64,000 nt of DNA. Source: DASQDN01 sp963833675. Lineage in GTDB: Bacteria > Acidobacteriota > Terriglobia > Bryobacterales > Bryobacteraceae. Within the stretch, counting starts at the first letter, position 1, and the number at the start of each line of letters is the position of its first letter. Positions 34,592-43,350 of this stretch are shown piece by piece. The position numbers and the translations under genes were made by a program. The stretch is from NCBI GenBank assembly GCA_963833675.1, contig CAWHYW010000022.1, forward strand, positions 310,001 to 374,000, given 5' to 3'. The notes under the pieces are model-generated. The model did no database searches, had not been told where the DNA came from, and worked only from the letters and a program-made list of their open reading frames with translations.

Positions 34592-34891
34592 CTAGCGCGC
34601 GCCTTTCTTGGTGAACTTCAGGCTTACTGCGCCTTCTACGCCCGCTTTCGAAACTAAGACGAAGCCGAACTCGGTCGTGAGTTTCGCTTCGAGACTGATC
34701 TCGGTCAAATCAAATTCGCCGGCGAGAGTTTTGCATTGCTCCAAGGCTCGCGACATGGCGCGACTGAACTTACCGAGTTGCTCGCCGAGCTTGTCGGCAT
34801 CCATCTCTTTCGGCCCGCCAAACTTGCTGACGTCGCCGGTTTCATCAACGAGCACGTATATCGTCTCTTCACTTGCTTGGGGGTTCGCCAC
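34592..34891 (-). CDS. Trypsin-co-occurring domain 1 (Trypco1, CU044_2847-like) protein
   Basis: 99 aa from the GTG at 34891, chosen for the strong AGGAGG six bases upstream; an upstream TTG would place that site inside the gene. Content: ETIYVLVDETGDVSKFGG strand pair, an amphipathic helix (LGEQLGKFSRAMSRALEQ), then LTEISLEAKLTTEFGFVLVSKAGVEGAVSLKF. The beta-hairpin, helix, 'E-h-x-h-E-h' and 'V-x-x-x-G-V-x-G' layout matches the Trypco1 family, small domains that co-occur with trypsin-like proteases in bacterial conflict or signalling loci. It follows the protease gene by 21 bp. Function is unknown; a regulator or substrate of the protease is the usual guess. Confidence 0.72.
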   Translation of the reverse strand: MANPQASEETIYVLVDETGDVSKFGGPKEMDADKLGEQLGKFSRAMSRALEQCKTLAGEFDLTEISLEAKLTTEFGFVLVSKAGVEGAVSLKFTKKGAR

Positions 34892-34912
34892 TTGTGTCCT
34901 CCTGTCGATCAA

Positions 34913-36121
34913 TCATTGCCGCACCCACGCTTCGATCTTCATTTCATCCAAGATCTGGATTATGGACGTAAAGTATCCTTGCGGCCGCACATTCGGATCG
35001 GAACCTGCGGCAGGCCCCGCTTTTAGAACTCCGATCATTGCAGAAGTGAGACTGTCTAAATACACAGCAGACATATGCTTCATCTGCCACTGAGGCACAG
35101 CAGGAGCCGTCCCCCGCCCGCTCAGAAGTAATGCTCCGGAATCGCCGTGAACGCACTGGATATCGGCAGTGAACATCGGAATCAATCCCGCCGACTTGGC
35201 GCCGGCAGGAATTGTGTTCACCTGATTCAGGAATCCGGATTGATAACCCGACACGGCGCCGTGCATCTGAACGGGCATATCGGTAGTTGGAATGATGGGC
35301 GCCGCAGGAACCATGCCGGATGCTTTGGCTCGGTAATCGCAAAGATATGGAGTGGACAACTCGGCCAGAGCTGCATCTACTGTTGTGTCCACATTCCGTA
35401 CTTTCCCGACACGAAGAAGACCGCCAGTCTTATGAATGAAGGTGTAGTTCGGTTGAATTAGAACGTGTCCCGAACACAAAGCGAGCGCCGTCGTAGATCC
35501 GGGATCACTGACGACGCACGACAAAGTTCCATACTCCCGGATACCAGACGGCGTTTCGGAACCCACTTTGTCGCCGCTTTGTAAGACTGGCGCAGATTGA
35601 GGCGTCGGATCGGGATCTCCAAAAAGAAATCCGCCAGGAGGCACTTGTCCGAGCAGAGTCGGAGCAGGACTGAGCTCGAATCCAAGTGGCGCCTCCTCGG
35701 TTGTAGGGCCGCCCTCTACTGTCCTCCGCTGAATCCAAGCGCCCATCCAAGCCTCGCGGAGGCGAAATCGCTCTTCCGTCGTCAGAGATTCCTCGACGTT
35801 GACTATCGCGGCGAGATTTCCATTGCGCCGTCCCACACCCAGCGCATAAAGTCCGGGTACCGTCTCCCGCCATTCGGGCAGAAAGCGGACGAGAACGGAT
35901 GCGATTTCCCTTTCTCGCCAGACTTGGCTGCGCAACCACGGTGGCAGCCGCATCCAAGCCTCATGAAGGGACCGAGCAGATCGCTCTTGTGTCGATATCT
36001 CGATTTCTGCGCGTTGCAGCGCGCGCGTCAGGGGATCGGACTCGAACCAATCGTACGGTCCTTCGGGCTCCCACTCTGCCCTTTCTTTGTTGTAGATTTC
36101 CTCGAAGTTGTCTTCCGGCAT
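34913..36121 (-). CDS. Trypsin-like serine protease with N-terminal helical region
   Basis: 402 aa with no signal peptide. Residues ~1-190 include acidic, helical and proline-rich stretches and are not recognised. Residues ~195-390 have a chymotrypsin-fold protease: H219 in ALCSGHVLI, D249 in TTVDAALAEL and S328 in CVHGDSGALLLSG form a complete triad in the right order. Proteases of this form in bacterial operons are usually kept inactive until triggered and may cleave partners such as the adjacent vWA protein. It starts 7 bp after the stop of the SBP-vWA gene and is followed by the Trypco1 gene, a compact three-gene operon. Confidence 0.82.
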   Translation of the reverse strand: MPEDNFEEIYNKERAEWEPEGPYDWFESDPLTRALQRAEIEISTQERSARSLHEAWMRLPPWLRSQVWREREIASVLVRFLPEWRETVPGLYALGVGRRNGNLAAIVNVEESLTTEERFRLREAWMGAWIQRRTVEGGPTTEEAPLGFELSPAPTLLGQVPPGGFLFGDPDPTPQSAPVLQSGDKVGSETPSGIREYGTLSCVVSDPGSTTALALCSGHVLIQPNYTFIHKTGGLLRVGKVRNVDTTVDAALAELSTPYLCDYRAKASGMVPAAPIIPTTDMPVQMHGAVSGYQSGFLNQVNTIPAGAKSAGLIPMFTADIQCVHGDSGALLLSGRGTAPAVPQWQMKHMSAVYLDSLTSAMIGVLKAGPAAGSDPNVRPQGYFTSIIQILDEMKIEAWVRQ

Positions 36122-36128
36122 CGCAATC

Positions 36129-37556
36129 TCACACGTACGTCGACAAACGCTCGTATATCGCTTTTATTCCCTGGATATCGCCGGACACAACCATGCCATC
36201 ACATGCGTCGGCCATAGTCTTTAGCGAGTCCAAGCCCGCCCCGGCTCCATAAGCGATGCCATAAAACCTGATCTTGCCCGAACCCCTGAGACGAGAGCGA
36301 ATGGTTTCGAGGGAAACGGAGGAATTGTTCTCCTGCCCGTCCGTAAGTCCGACGATCGCCCAAAGATGACCGCCGTCACCACCCGTTTCAAGCTTCGTGA
36401 TTGCCATGTCCACCGCGTCGTATAGCGCAGTCTGGCCTTCGGCTTTAAACCATGAATTGGGATATTGCACCGGGATGGTTGCGAAATCGGCAAGAAGCCG
36501 CGCGGTATTACCAAACGAGATAAGCGAGACGCGCGATTGCGGCGAATCGATGAGCCGCAGAAAATCATTCAACCCCTCTTGCGCGTGGCGGATCTTCCCG
36601 CCTTCCATGCTGCTCGACATATCGAACAAGAGGATCACGTCTACGGCTCGCTTCGCCTGTGATGCCAAGGCTCGGATTCCCTTTACGGCCTGGCGCGACG
36701 GCAACTGAAGGGGTTTAATGCCACTGTGAAGAGCCCACTTGACGTTTCCGGGCGTAGGCGCAGGACTCGTGAGCGATCGCAAATCGCGATGGAGATTTGC
36801 GGCTCGGAGATCTTCCTCGGTACTTGCCAGCAATTCAGCGCTCAATCGTTCGAATCCTTCGCCAATACCGGGACTGTACCAGTTCGATATTGAAGCCATG
36901 GCGACAGGAACTCCCAAAGTTCCATCCTGCGGATATACAACAACACCCGTCCCGAGCGTTCCTTTTCGTTGCGCATCGAGAACCGACCATTCCCGGGCGA
37001 TCACCAGATCCGTTCGCCATTCACCCTCTCGCACGGAGCGCGCGATCACCTCCTGGTCGTCCGGGCCGTACTCTTCTACCTGCTTCTGAAATTCCTGAAA
37101 ATCCGAGAGCTCGGAGTCTTGCAAAGCAAGTTGGTGGGCGATTCCCACGGCCAAGCCATCGCTGCTATTGAAGGAGGCGTGCCGGATACGAATTTCGCCT
37201 CCAGCCTGAACAAGCGAACGCCAGCCGCAGGGGCGCTGAAAAACGTCAAGTTTGGATGCCAGATCCGGGTTCATCAGAAACACAACCGGAGTGACTGCAA
37301 ATTCCGTTATACCGGCAAAAATCCCGCTGGCATCCACCTTGCGGTGCTCCTCCCAGCGGTCCTGGAGCTGGTAAAGGGAGAGTACGGAGCGTGGACAGAG
37401 AAGGCCGAAATCATTAAACAGCGCCGCGCCGATGACCTCCTCATCGTCGTGGTAGTGCGCTGTAACCCGACCGTGTCCTCGCGCATTGAGTCTGCTGAGA
37501 GCAGGATCAAGCACGGCACGGTTGGCGAACGTGCACGCAATGTGTTCGTCGAACAT
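36129..37556 (-). CDS. Solute-binding-like (SBP) domain fused to von Willebrand A domain
   Basis: 475 aa, no signal peptide. Residues ~1-260 resemble a periplasmic solute-binding fold as found in front of some vWA proteins: ITEFAVTPVVFLMNPDLASKL, PCGWRSLVQAG, IRIRHASFNSSDGLAVGIAH, TDLVIAREWSVL and GTGVVVYPQDGTLG. The N-terminal half is short relative to canonical SBP. Residues ~305-475 form a vWA domain with an intact MIDAS: D312-x-S-x-S316 (DMSSSM), T in GQTALYDAV and D in LTDGQEN. vWA domains bind partners through Mg2+; the linkage to a protease and Trypco1 suggests an effector or trigger module. First gene of the operon. Confidence 0.78.
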   Translation of the reverse strand: MFDEHIACTFANRAVLDPALSRLNARGHGRVTAHYHDDEEVIGAALFNDFGLLCPRSVLSLYQLQDRWEEHRKVDASGIFAGITEFAVTPVVFLMNPDLASKLDVFQRPCGWRSLVQAGGEIRIRHASFNSSDGLAVGIAHQLALQDSELSDFQEFQKQVEEYGPDDQEVIARSVREGEWRTDLVIAREWSVLDAQRKGTLGTGVVVYPQDGTLGVPVAMASISNWYSPGIGEGFERLSAELLASTEEDLRAANLHRDLRSLTSPAPTPGNVKWALHSGIKPLQLPSRQAVKGIRALASQAKRAVDVILLFDMSSSMEGGKIRHAQEGLNDFLRLIDSPQSRVSLISFGNTARLLADFATIPVQYPNSWFKAEGQTALYDAVDMAITKLETGGDGGHLWAIVGLTDGQENNSSVSLETIRSRLRGSGKIRFYGIAYGAGAGLDSLKTMADACDGMVVSGDIQGIKAIYERLSTYV

Positions 37557-37700
37557 GAACGCGATTGAAGTACTCTAACATTTCCAAAGCGCCTTCGGCG
37601 GGCTTGACCCATAAATCGCGGTGAGACAGATGCTCCGGTAAACCCACTACTAGTTCCGAAGCGTTTCTGAAGAGTCTTGGGGTAGGGTAAATCGGAAATC

Positions 37701-38573
37701 ATGTTTCCAATCATCGGAATTGTGGTCGTTTTTGGGTCTGTTATCGCGGGGTTCTTGCTGGAAAAAGGCAATTTGCACGTGTTATTGCAGCCCGCGGAGT
37801 TACTCATCATCGGCGGTGCTGCCGCCGGAACCGTGCTGGTTTCCAATTCTCCGGCGAGATTGAAGGAATTACTGCATGCGCTTATCAGTTGCTTCGGGTC
37901 GTCGAAGTATGTCAAGTCCTACTATCTGGAGACGTTGCGCTGCTTGTATCTGATTATGCAGAAGGCGCGTAAGGACGGCTTGACCAGTCTCGACAAAGAC
38001 GTCGAATCTCCGAATGAAAGCGAAATTCTGAAGCAGTTCCCCCCTGATAAGAAGCCTGATGCGCATGTACGCAACTTCGTTTGCGACACGCTGCGAATCG
38101 CAATGATGGGAGGCGCATCCGCATTCGACCTGGATCAGGTGATGGAGCGCGACATGGAGGTACGTCAAGCGGAGGCTCACCATCCAGTGGCTGCCCTGAC
38201 AAGTGTCGCCGACTCGCTGCCAGGGTTAGGAATCGTTGCCGCTGTGCTTGGGGTGGTGATCACGATGGGGGCTTTGGGCGGCCCACCGGAGGAAATCGGC
38301 CACAAAGTCGCGGCGGCGCTGGTAGGGACCTTCCTGGGTATTCTGTTGTGCTACGGAATGCTCAGCCCCCTCGCCGCTCGTATCAACCATGAGGTAGAAG
38401 AGCAGGCTCACTTTTATCACGTCCTGCGGGTAGCGCTCACCGCGTTCCTGAAGGGTTCCGCGCCGGTAATTTCGGTGGAGTTCGGGCGGCGAGTGATTCC
38501 GGCCCCGATGCGCCCAAGTTTTGGCGAGATGGAAGCCGCTTGCCGCGGCGTGAAAGAGCAGGCGGCAGCCTAA
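37701..38573 (+). CDS. motA: Flagellar motor stator protein MotA
   Basis: 290 aa with four membrane helices: PIIGIVVVFGSVIAGFLLEKG, a second after LHVLLQPAELLIIGGAAAGT, then the conserved VADSLPGLGIVAAVLGVVITM and VAAALVGTFLGILLCYGML. The proline/glycine-rich SLPGLGIVAAVLGVV motif is the hallmark of MotA/ExbB/TolQ, with proton-path residues near the cytoplasmic loop. It pairs with motB, whose ATG overlaps the motA stop. No flagellar structural genes are near. Confidence 0.92.
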   Translation: MFPIIGIVVVFGSVIAGFLLEKGNLHVLLQPAELLIIGGAAAGTVLVSNSPARLKELLHALISCFGSSKYVKSYYLETLRCLYLIMQKARKDGLTSLDKDVESPNESEILKQFPPDKKPDAHVRNFVCDTLRIAMMGGASAFDLDQVMERDMEVRQAEAHHPVAALTSVADSLPGLGIVAAVLGVVITMGALGGPPEEIGHKVAAALVGTFLGILLCYGMLSPLAARINHEVEEQAHFYHVLRVALTAFLKGSAPVISVEFGRRVIPAPMRPSFGEMEAACRGVKEQAAA

Positions 38574-39343
38574 TGGCCGAAGAAGCGGTCGACCCGATAA
38601 TCATTGTTAAGAAACGCAAGCATGGCTCCGGCCATCATGGCGGAGCCTGGAAAGTAGCTTATGCGGATTTTGCAACCGCGATGATGGCGCTGTTCATCGT
38701 TCTGTGGTTGACTAACAGCACCGAGCAGGTCAAGAAAGCCGTCGGCGGCTATTTTCGCGATCCAACCGGATCGGGTAAGCAGACCGGCACGGGAATGGCG
38801 GCGGTAGGTGAAAGTCTCCCGATACCGCGACAGGATCTCGCCAATGTCAAGAAGAAGCTAGAGCAGGCGCTGCGTCAGGCTCCGGACCTGGAGAAGGTTC
38901 GGAACCACGTGGACATGACCTTAACGGGAGAGGGCTTGCGAATCGAGCTTCTCGAAACAGAGGTTGGCACGTTCTTCGATACCAGCAGCGCCCATCCGAC
39001 AGTGCAAGGGGCCAAGATTTTGGCAGTCATGGCGCAAGAGCTTGGGAAACTCAAGAATCGAGTCACGATCGAAGGCCACACAGATTCCCGCCCGTTTTCG
39101 GCGAAGGGACTATACAGCAATTGGGAACTATCGGCGGATCGGGCAAACGCAGCACGGCGGATGATGACGTCGGGCGGCTTGGCGGCATCGCAAATCGCCG
39201 ATATTCGCGGGTTTGCCGACCAGAAACTGCGTAAACCGGCGGATCCGACGGACGCTTCCAACCGGAGGGTCTCGATTGTCGTTCAGTGGAGCCCGACCTC
39301 GCCTCCTACCGAAGTCGCATCAGGTAACCGTCCGCACGCTTAA
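38573..39343 (+). CDS. motB: Flagellar motor stator protein MotB
   Basis: 256 aa from ATG 38573 (TAATG overlap with motA); upstream in-frame starts would sit inside motA. One transmembrane helix AYADFATAMMALFIVLWL with the essential proton-binding aspartate D32, exactly the MotB position. The C-terminus is an OmpA/peptidoglycan-binding domain (TIEGHTDSRPF, NWELSADRANAARRMM, ADIRGFADQKLR). It anchors the stator to peptidoglycan. Ends in a short threonine/proline tail. Confidence 0.93.
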   Translation: MAEEAVDPIIIVKKRKHGSGHHGGAWKVAYADFATAMMALFIVLWLTNSTEQVKKAVGGYFRDPTGSGKQTGTGMAAVGESLPIPRQDLANVKKKLEQALRQAPDLEKVRNHVDMTLTGEGLRIELLETEVGTFFDTSSAHPTVQGAKILAVMAQELGKLKNRVTIEGHTDSRPFSAKGLYSNWELSADRANAARRMMTSGGLAASQIADIRGFADQKLRKPADPTDASNRRVSIVVQWSPTSPPTEVASGNRPHA

Positions 39344-39377
39344 AGCGTTAACCTAGGGGAAGGCTCTCTTCCCGCCG

Positions 39378-41966
39378 ATGGGTTATCGTTTAGCTATCTC
39401 TTTCATTTTGCTCGCCGTGTCCGCATTGGCGGATCCGCGTGAGCAGTTCGAGACGAAGGTTCGTCCCGTACTTGCGAACAATTGCTTCGCGTGTCACCGG
39501 CAGAGCGCAATGGGCGGTCTCCGCCTGGATTCCCACGACTCCATCGTCAAGGGTGGCGCGAGCGGTCCGGCTCTGATTCCGGGAAAGCCGGACGAATCAC
39601 TTCTCATTCAGGTCACCGAGCAGACCCACGAGCGGCTGAAAATGCCGCCGGGTGGCAAGCTGAAGCCGGACGAGATCGCCGCGCTCCGCGCATGGATCAA
39701 GGACGGGGCTTACTGGCCGCCGGAAGAGCCAACGCAAGCCAAGAAGTCCTCCGAATACGTAATCACTCCCGAACAGCGCGCCTTCTGGTCCTTCCAACCG
39801 GTTAAGCATCCGGCCATACCCGAAGTTGCCGGAGCATCGAATCCGATCGATGCGTTCATACTCGCCCGTTTGGAAAAGGAAGGTCTGAAGCCTTCACCTC
39901 GAGCCGACAAACGCACCTTGATTCGACGCGCCACCATCGACCTAACAGGATTGCCGCCTTCGCCGGAAGAAGTTGATGCGTTTCTGAAAGACGAGTCGCC
40001 GGATGCATTCGCCAAGGTGATCGATCGCCTGCTGGCTTCGCCAAGGTATGGCGAGCGATGGGCGCGATATTGGCTCGACGTAGCTCGTTATGCGGACGAT
40101 AGTTTTCTCTCGACGGAAGACAAGGCTTATCCGAATTCCTGGCGCTACCGGAACTGGGTCATCAAGGCGCTGAATGACGACACGCCGTACGACAAGTTCG
40201 TCCGTGCGCAGATCGCGGGCGATCAGATCGGGGAGCCGGCGGGCACGGGATTTTATGCGCTGAGTCCCGAGATGCAGGACGATCGTGTCGATGCGACGAC
40301 TCGAGGCTTTCTCGCGCTGACGGTCGCATGCGCAGGGTGCCACGACCATAAGTTCGACCCGATTCCGACGAAAGACTTCTATTCACTTCAGGCGATCTTT
40401 TCGAATACAAAGCTCGATGAATTTCCGCTCGCCGATGAGACCACGGTGAAGTCGTGGAAGGAGCACAAGGAAGCCCTGGACAAAGCGGAAGCTGCGGAGA
40501 AGAAGTTCTACGAGAAGCAGACGGAGCAGCTCGGTGAGATGCTGGCCGCGCGCTCGGATGAATACATGCTTGCGGCACGCGGGCTCGGGAATGCGACGGG
40601 GCTCGATTCGGAAACGGTCGAACGCTGGAAGACTTATCTGAGTAATCCCCGGAAAGACTATCCGTTCTTAAAGAACTGGTTTGCGGCGCAAGATGAGAGG
40701 GCAGTCCGAGAGGAAGCAGTACGGGTCAAGGATCTGATCCTGCAGATCATTGATGAGAAGAAGACGGTCGACAAGAAGAACGAGATCACGCTCGGCTTGA
40801 ATCCGGAACGCGAGGATCTGGCCAAAGCAACTCTCGTCTCTCTCGATCGCGACAAGTATGTGTTCTGGCGCGATCTGTTTGCGAAAGCCACGCAGGATGC
40901 GGGTGGCGCTCGCAAGACTCCGGACGGCGTGTTCTATTACGGCAAAGGGAAGATCGACCGGTTTCTGCAAGGTGTGTGGAAGGAACACGCCGAGCTTCTG
41001 GAGCAGCAAACGAAGACGGCCAAGGCAGCGCTCCCTGAGCAGTATCCGTTTCTACAAATCATCTCGGATAAAAAGAAGATCGAAGAGGGGCACGTATTCA
41101 TCCGCGGAGATCGCAACAACAAGGGAGAAGTTGCGCCGAGGAGATTCCTGGCAATCCTCTCTCATGGCGAGCGCGAGAACTTCAAAACCGGCAGCGGCAG
41201 ACTCGAACTGGCGAACGCGATTGCGAGCAAGGATAATCCGCTTACCGCGAGAGTGTTCGTGAATCGCGTATGGATGTATCACTTCGGCCGAGGCATTGTG
41301 GCGACACCGAGTAATTTCGGCCAGCTCGGCGAGAGACCCACCCATCCTGAACTGCTCGACTATCTCGCATCCGAGTTCATGGCGAAAGGGTGGAGCATCA
41401 AGCAACTCCACCGGCAAATCATGCTCTCCGAAACCTACGCAAGGAGCGCCCAGGAGATGGAGCCGAACAAGACGAAGGATGCGGCGAATACATTGTTCTG
41501 GCGCGCGAATCGTCGACGGCTGGATGTTGAAGCTTTGCGGGATTCGATGTTGTACGTGTCGGGCAATCTTGACGGGAAGCCGGCCGAAGAAAAGGCTGAG
41601 CATCTCGCGAAGATGACGAAGCGAACGGTGTACGGGTTCGTGGGTCGCCGCAAGCTCGACGGCATGCTCGCGCTCTTCGACTTCCCTTCTCCCGTGAGTA
41701 CGAGCGAGTCGCGGATGCGCACGAACGTTCCGCCGCAGCGCTTGTTTTTGATGAACAGCCCGTTTGTTGAAGAGCAGGCGAAGGCATTGGCCTCGCGCTT
41801 GCATGGTGAGAACGAGGCGCGAATCCGGGATGCTTATCGGTTGGTGTATGGCCGAGATCCGAATGAAAAAGAAGTGAATCTCGGGGTTGAGTTCCTGCGC
41901 GAGGGCGCTTGGACCCAATATGCGCGTGTGCTGCTAACGTCAAACGAATTTCTCTTTGTGAACTGA
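39378..41966 (+). CDS. Planctomycete-type cytochrome c protein (PSCyt1-DUF1549-DUF1553)
   Basis: 862 aa with a signal peptide (MGYRLAISFILLAVSALA), a c-type haem site C-FACH in NNCFACHRQSAMGGLRLDS, then DUF1549 (RWARYWLDVARYADD; second CxxCH in CAGCHDHKFDPIP) and DUF1553 (VFVNRVWMYHFGRGIVATPSNFGQLGERPTHPELLDYLA). A charged, lysine-rich stretch sits between the two. Such proteins are periplasmic, co-occur with DUF1501 and are believed to act in polysaccharide or sulfated-glycan use. The DUF1501 gene follows 1 bp after the stop. A paralogue occurs at 58577-61174. Confidence 0.92.
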   Translation: MGYRLAISFILLAVSALADPREQFETKVRPVLANNCFACHRQSAMGGLRLDSHDSIVKGGASGPALIPGKPDESLLIQVTEQTHERLKMPPGGKLKPDEIAALRAWIKDGAYWPPEEPTQAKKSSEYVITPEQRAFWSFQPVKHPAIPEVAGASNPIDAFILARLEKEGLKPSPRADKRTLIRRATIDLTGLPPSPEEVDAFLKDESPDAFAKVIDRLLASPRYGERWARYWLDVARYADDSFLSTEDKAYPNSWRYRNWVIKALNDDTPYDKFVRAQIAGDQIGEPAGTGFYALSPEMQDDRVDATTRGFLALTVACAGCHDHKFDPIPTKDFYSLQAIFSNTKLDEFPLADETTVKSWKEHKEALDKAEAAEKKFYEKQTEQLGEMLAARSDEYMLAARGLGNATGLDSETVERWKTYLSNPRKDYPFLKNWFAAQDERAVREEAVRVKDLILQIIDEKKTVDKKNEITLGLNPEREDLAKATLVSLDRDKYVFWRDLFAKATQDAGGARKTPDGVFYYGKGKIDRFLQGVWKEHAELLEQQTKTAKAALPEQYPFLQIISDKKKIEEGHVFIRGDRNNKGEVAPRRFLAILSHGERENFKTGSGRLELANAIASKDNPLTARVFVNRVWMYHFGRGIVATPSNFGQLGERPTHPELLDYLASEFMAKGWSIKQLHRQIMLSETYARSAQEMEPNKTKDAANTLFWRANRRRLDVEALRDSMLYVSGNLDGKPAEEKAEHLAKMTKRTVYGFVGRRKLDGMLALFDFPSPVSTSESRMRTNVPPQRLFLMNSPFVEEQAKALASRLHGENEARIRDAYRLVYGRDPNEKEVNLGVEFLREGAWTQYARVLLTSNEFLFVN

Positions 41967-41967
41967 A

Positions 41968-43350
41968 ATGAATCGCCGTCAACTACTGAGAACTATGGGC
42001 GCCGGATTCGGCGCGGTCGGGCTTGCAGGCGTGCTGGGCGCATCGGAAAGCAGTGTGGACCGCAACCCGCTAGCGCCGAAACCGCCGCATTTTCCTGCGA
42101 AGGCGAAACGCGTCATCTACCTCTTCCTGAACGGCGGACCCTCGCAGGTGGACACCTTCGATCCAAAGCCGATGCTGACGAAGTACAACGGTCAGCCGAT
42201 GCCCGCGGGGAACTTAAAGACGGAGCGAAAGACCGGCAATCTCCTCAAGTCTCCCTTCGAGTTCAAGCGTTATGGAAAATGCGGACTGGAAGTGAGTGAG
42301 ATCTTCCCGAAGCTCGGGGCTCTGGCCGACGATCTTTGCGTGATCCGGTCGATGTACACGGACCGTCCGAATCATGAACCGTCGCTCTTTCTGCTGAATT
42401 GCGGTGAGAAGCTCCCCGGACGTCCCGCGATGGGATCGTGGCTCACGTACGGCTTGGGCACGGAGAATCAAAACCTGCCCGGCTTTGTCGTGCTGTGTCC
42501 CGGGCTTCCGGTATTGGGACATGCGTTATGGAGTTCGACCTTCCTGCCGGCAGTACATCAAGGCACGTACCTGCCGCTTGGAGAGAAAGACCCGAAGAAG
42601 CTGATCGAACATATTCGGAATCCACGGCTCACTGAAGACAAGCAGCGCAAGGAACTCGATCTGCTCGGGAAGTTGAATCGGATGCATCTGGAACACGAAG
42701 GGGGAGACCCTGAGTTGGAAGCGAGCATCCAGTCGGCGGAGATCGCGTTCCGCATGCAGAAAGAAGCTCCGGATGCGTTCGATATCACTCAAGAGCCGGA
42801 GCAGGTTCGCGCTCGATACGGGGATGGCGATTTTGCCCGGGGATGTCTGATCGCACGCCGTTTATGCGAGCGCGGCGTGCGGATGGTGCAAGTCTATTAC
42901 GGCAACTTCCAACCCTGGGACAATCACGACGACATCATGATCCATCGCGATCTGGCCGCGCAGAGCGATGGTCCGATCGCGGCGCTGCTGCAGGATTTGA
43001 AAGCCAGCGGCTTGTTGGACGAAACGATCGTGTTGATCGGCGGTGAGTTTGGCCGAACTCCCGCAGTGGAGGTCGGCGGTCTGGTGAAGGTGCAGAACGG
43101 CCGCGACCATAATAATCATGGATTTAGCTACATCGTGGCCGGCGGCGGATTCAAGGCCGGTTACGTTCATGGCGCCACCGACGAGTTCGGCTTCAAGTCA
43201 GTCGACAAGCCGGTTCATATTCACGATCTCCACGCGACGGTGTTGAATCAGATGGGGCTGGATCACAAGCGACTAACGTATCGATACAGCGGACGCGATT
43301 ACCGGCTGACGGACGTGCACGGCGAACTCGTAAAGGAGATCATTGCCTGA
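41968..43350 (+). CDS. DUF1501 protein (Tat-exported, sulfatase/phosphatase-fold)
   Basis: 460 aa with a twin-arginine signal (MNRRQLLRTMGAGFGAVGL). DUF1501 motifs: RVIYLFLNGGPSQVDTFDPKP, KCGLEVSEIFPKLG, SMGSWLTYGLGTENQ-like GSWLTYGLGTENQNLPGFVV, and a C-terminal DETIVLIGGEFGRTP, GRDHNNHGFSYIVAGGG and HATVLNQMGLDHKRL. The fold is alkaline-phosphatase-like; the metal ligands correspond to D in QVDTFD, D in WDNHDD, and the HD/H near the C-terminus. Partner of the upstream cytochrome gene. Overlaps the convergent next gene by 11 bp. Confidence 0.92.
   Translation: MNRRQLLRTMGAGFGAVGLAGVLGASESSVDRNPLAPKPPHFPAKAKRVIYLFLNGGPSQVDTFDPKPMLTKYNGQPMPAGNLKTERKTGNLLKSPFEFKRYGKCGLEVSEIFPKLGALADDLCVIRSMYTDRPNHEPSLFLLNCGEKLPGRPAMGSWLTYGLGTENQNLPGFVVLCPGLPVLGHALWSSTFLPAVHQGTYLPLGEKDPKKLIEHIRNPRLTEDKQRKELDLLGKLNRMHLEHEGGDPELEASIQSAEIAFRMQKEAPDAFDITQEPEQVRARYGDGDFARGCLIARRLCERGVRMVQVYYGNFQPWDNHDDIMIHRDLAAQSDGPIAALLQDLKASGLLDETIVLIGGEFGRTPAVEVGGLVKVQNGRDHNNHGFSYIVAGGGFKAGYVHGATDEFGFKSVDKPVHIHDLHATVLNQMGLDHKRLTYRYSGRDYRLTDVHGELVKEIIA

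Noticed and set aside
34512..34592. Strong intrinsic terminator between the isomerase and Trypco1 gene
   Set aside because: The hairpin is present but has no T-tract on either strand; listed only as a weak candidate.
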